Both the position numbers and the translations under genes were made by a program. A stretch of DNA of 64,000 nt. Origin: Apostichopus japonicus (taxonomy: Eukaryota > Echinodermata > Holothuroidea > Aspidochirotida > Stichopodidae). The stretch's first letter is position 1; every line of letters begins with the position of its first letter. This document shows, one piece after another, positions 63,236-64,000 of the stretch. Location of the stretch: contig NC_092569.1 of NCBI RefSeq assembly GCF_037975245.1, forward strand, positions 29,846,168 to 29,910,167, in the 5' to 3' direction. The notes beneath the pieces are model-generated. The model was not told the origin of the DNA and ran no database searches. It saw only the letters and a list, made by a program, of their open reading frames with translations.

Positions 63236-64000
63236 ATCTAGGGAGTATCTTTACTCAACAAGTATGTAGCTAGATGCAAGGTGACTGAAACCTATTCGGG
63301 ACAGCATATATTCCAGTGCTCAGCAATACATGTACATTTATTTTACACTGTAGATCATGTGTACTTCAAACCCCTGAGCTCCTTTTCCAGTCCAGTGAGC
63401 TACTGTATCAATGTATTGTCTGGTTCTGGGATTAATAAATCCTCTCTGGGACCCCTTGTTCACTTGAACTGACCAGCTAAAGTTACCCTTTTTTTGGAAT
63501 CTTTTGACAAGCCTTGTGAGTAATCACAGGCATTGTGATTCCAACCTCTTTGATCAAGACAAGCCACCTCAGTCCTTTTACATCAATGCCGTAAAATAGA
63601 GAAGATACAACGTCAGGAAAGAGAGGTACTTGGTCTGTACTCTCAACTAATATTAATCATCATGTTTATATAAGGTGCAGTTCATAAGCACACAACGCTG
63701 TGTATATGACCATTAACACATTAACGCTATCAAACCCCCAATCTAATGTTGACTTTCATAGTAATCATCTAGTAAAATATGTACATCCTCATTAAAGCAA
63801 CTTTCATTTGCTAAATTGGTCTGCAATTCTATGAAAACCTAGTTTCCAGTATTAGAGGGATAGCCTAGACAATTGTTTCAGATTAGGCCAAACCACAAAT
63901 TATATATCCAACGATTACAAGATTATACCAACAACTAGATCAAATTGAAAAGTTGAAAACTATTCAGACTTCTACTTCAGTACTTCAAACTTGACCGCAA

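Larger units (their letters stand above)
48125..64000 (-). other. Upstream peroxidasin intron or 5' flank
   Basis: About 15.9 kb with no exon found. I searched the minus strand for the CPxxCxC signature of an LRR N-terminal cap in front of a CT-ending donor and saw none, so the first exon(s) probably lie beyond 64000. Besides the listed arrays it holds a 17-G run (56271-56287), a short duplication at 48683-48745 and transposon pieces after 60940. Confidence 0.6.

Noticed and set aside
48125-64000. Search for the signal-peptide and LRR N-terminal cap exon of peroxidasin
   Set aside because: No minus-strand CPxxCxC signature with a suitable donor was found; a near match at about 56568 lacks the third cysteine and any signal peptide.
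1-64000. CRISPR arrays, operons, phage or bacterial genes
   Set aside because: The tandem arrays have no spacer structure, and the only real genes are intron-split animal genes.

Overview
The window is animal nuclear DNA: AT-rich, intron-rich and full of tandem repeats and non-autonomous transposons. It is dominated by one split gene. Fifteen exons on the minus strand, from 48124 down to 5795, encode about 1354 residues of a peroxidasin (PXDN). This is the secreted haem peroxidase that makes hypobromous acid and cross-links collagen IV with sulfilimine bonds in basement membranes. All splice sites used are GT-AG, and the phase joins every exon pair in frame. The domain order read from the exons is: leucine-rich repeats, LRR C-terminal cap, four immunoglobulin domains, linker, animal haem peroxidase domain, a furin-type RSRR site, a coiled coil, then a short basic tail. 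The first exon(s), for the signal peptide and the LRR N-terminal cap, were not found and are probably beyond 64000. Two features depart from the family: no von Willebrand C domain was found after the coiled coil, and the second Ig domain lacks its strand-F cysteine.

Layout: 360-674 is the apparent last coding exon of an unidentified plus-strand gene, which converges tail to tail on peroxidasin. 675-5745 is intergenic and carries a TTAA-flanked MITE, a fold-back segment and a palindrome. 5795-48124 is peroxidasin. Its introns hold minisatellites (7905-9285, 15231-15569, 43037-43765), two further copies of the TTAA MITE (18634-18909, 19988-20287), a second TTAA-flanked element at 24321-24931 that interrupts a tandem array, two tRNA-derived SINEs (27818-28134 minus, 30558-30801 plus), a TA microsatellite near 29814 and a hAT-like MITE with an 8-bp target duplication (37881-38262). 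48125-64000 is the incomplete upstream intron or 5' flank, with a strongly G-rich 95-bp tandem array at 50118-51236, a roughly 115-bp array at 53910-54640 and scattered transposon pieces toward the right end.

Organism: the intron-exon structure, the peroxidasin type and repeats rich in G and C homopolymers suggest a marine invertebrate, perhaps an echinoderm. That assignment is inference and of low confidence. No prokaryotic, viral, CRISPR or operon-like feature was seen. No clearly new biological system was found. The most useful leads are the altered peroxidasin architecture and the well-delimited MITE families.
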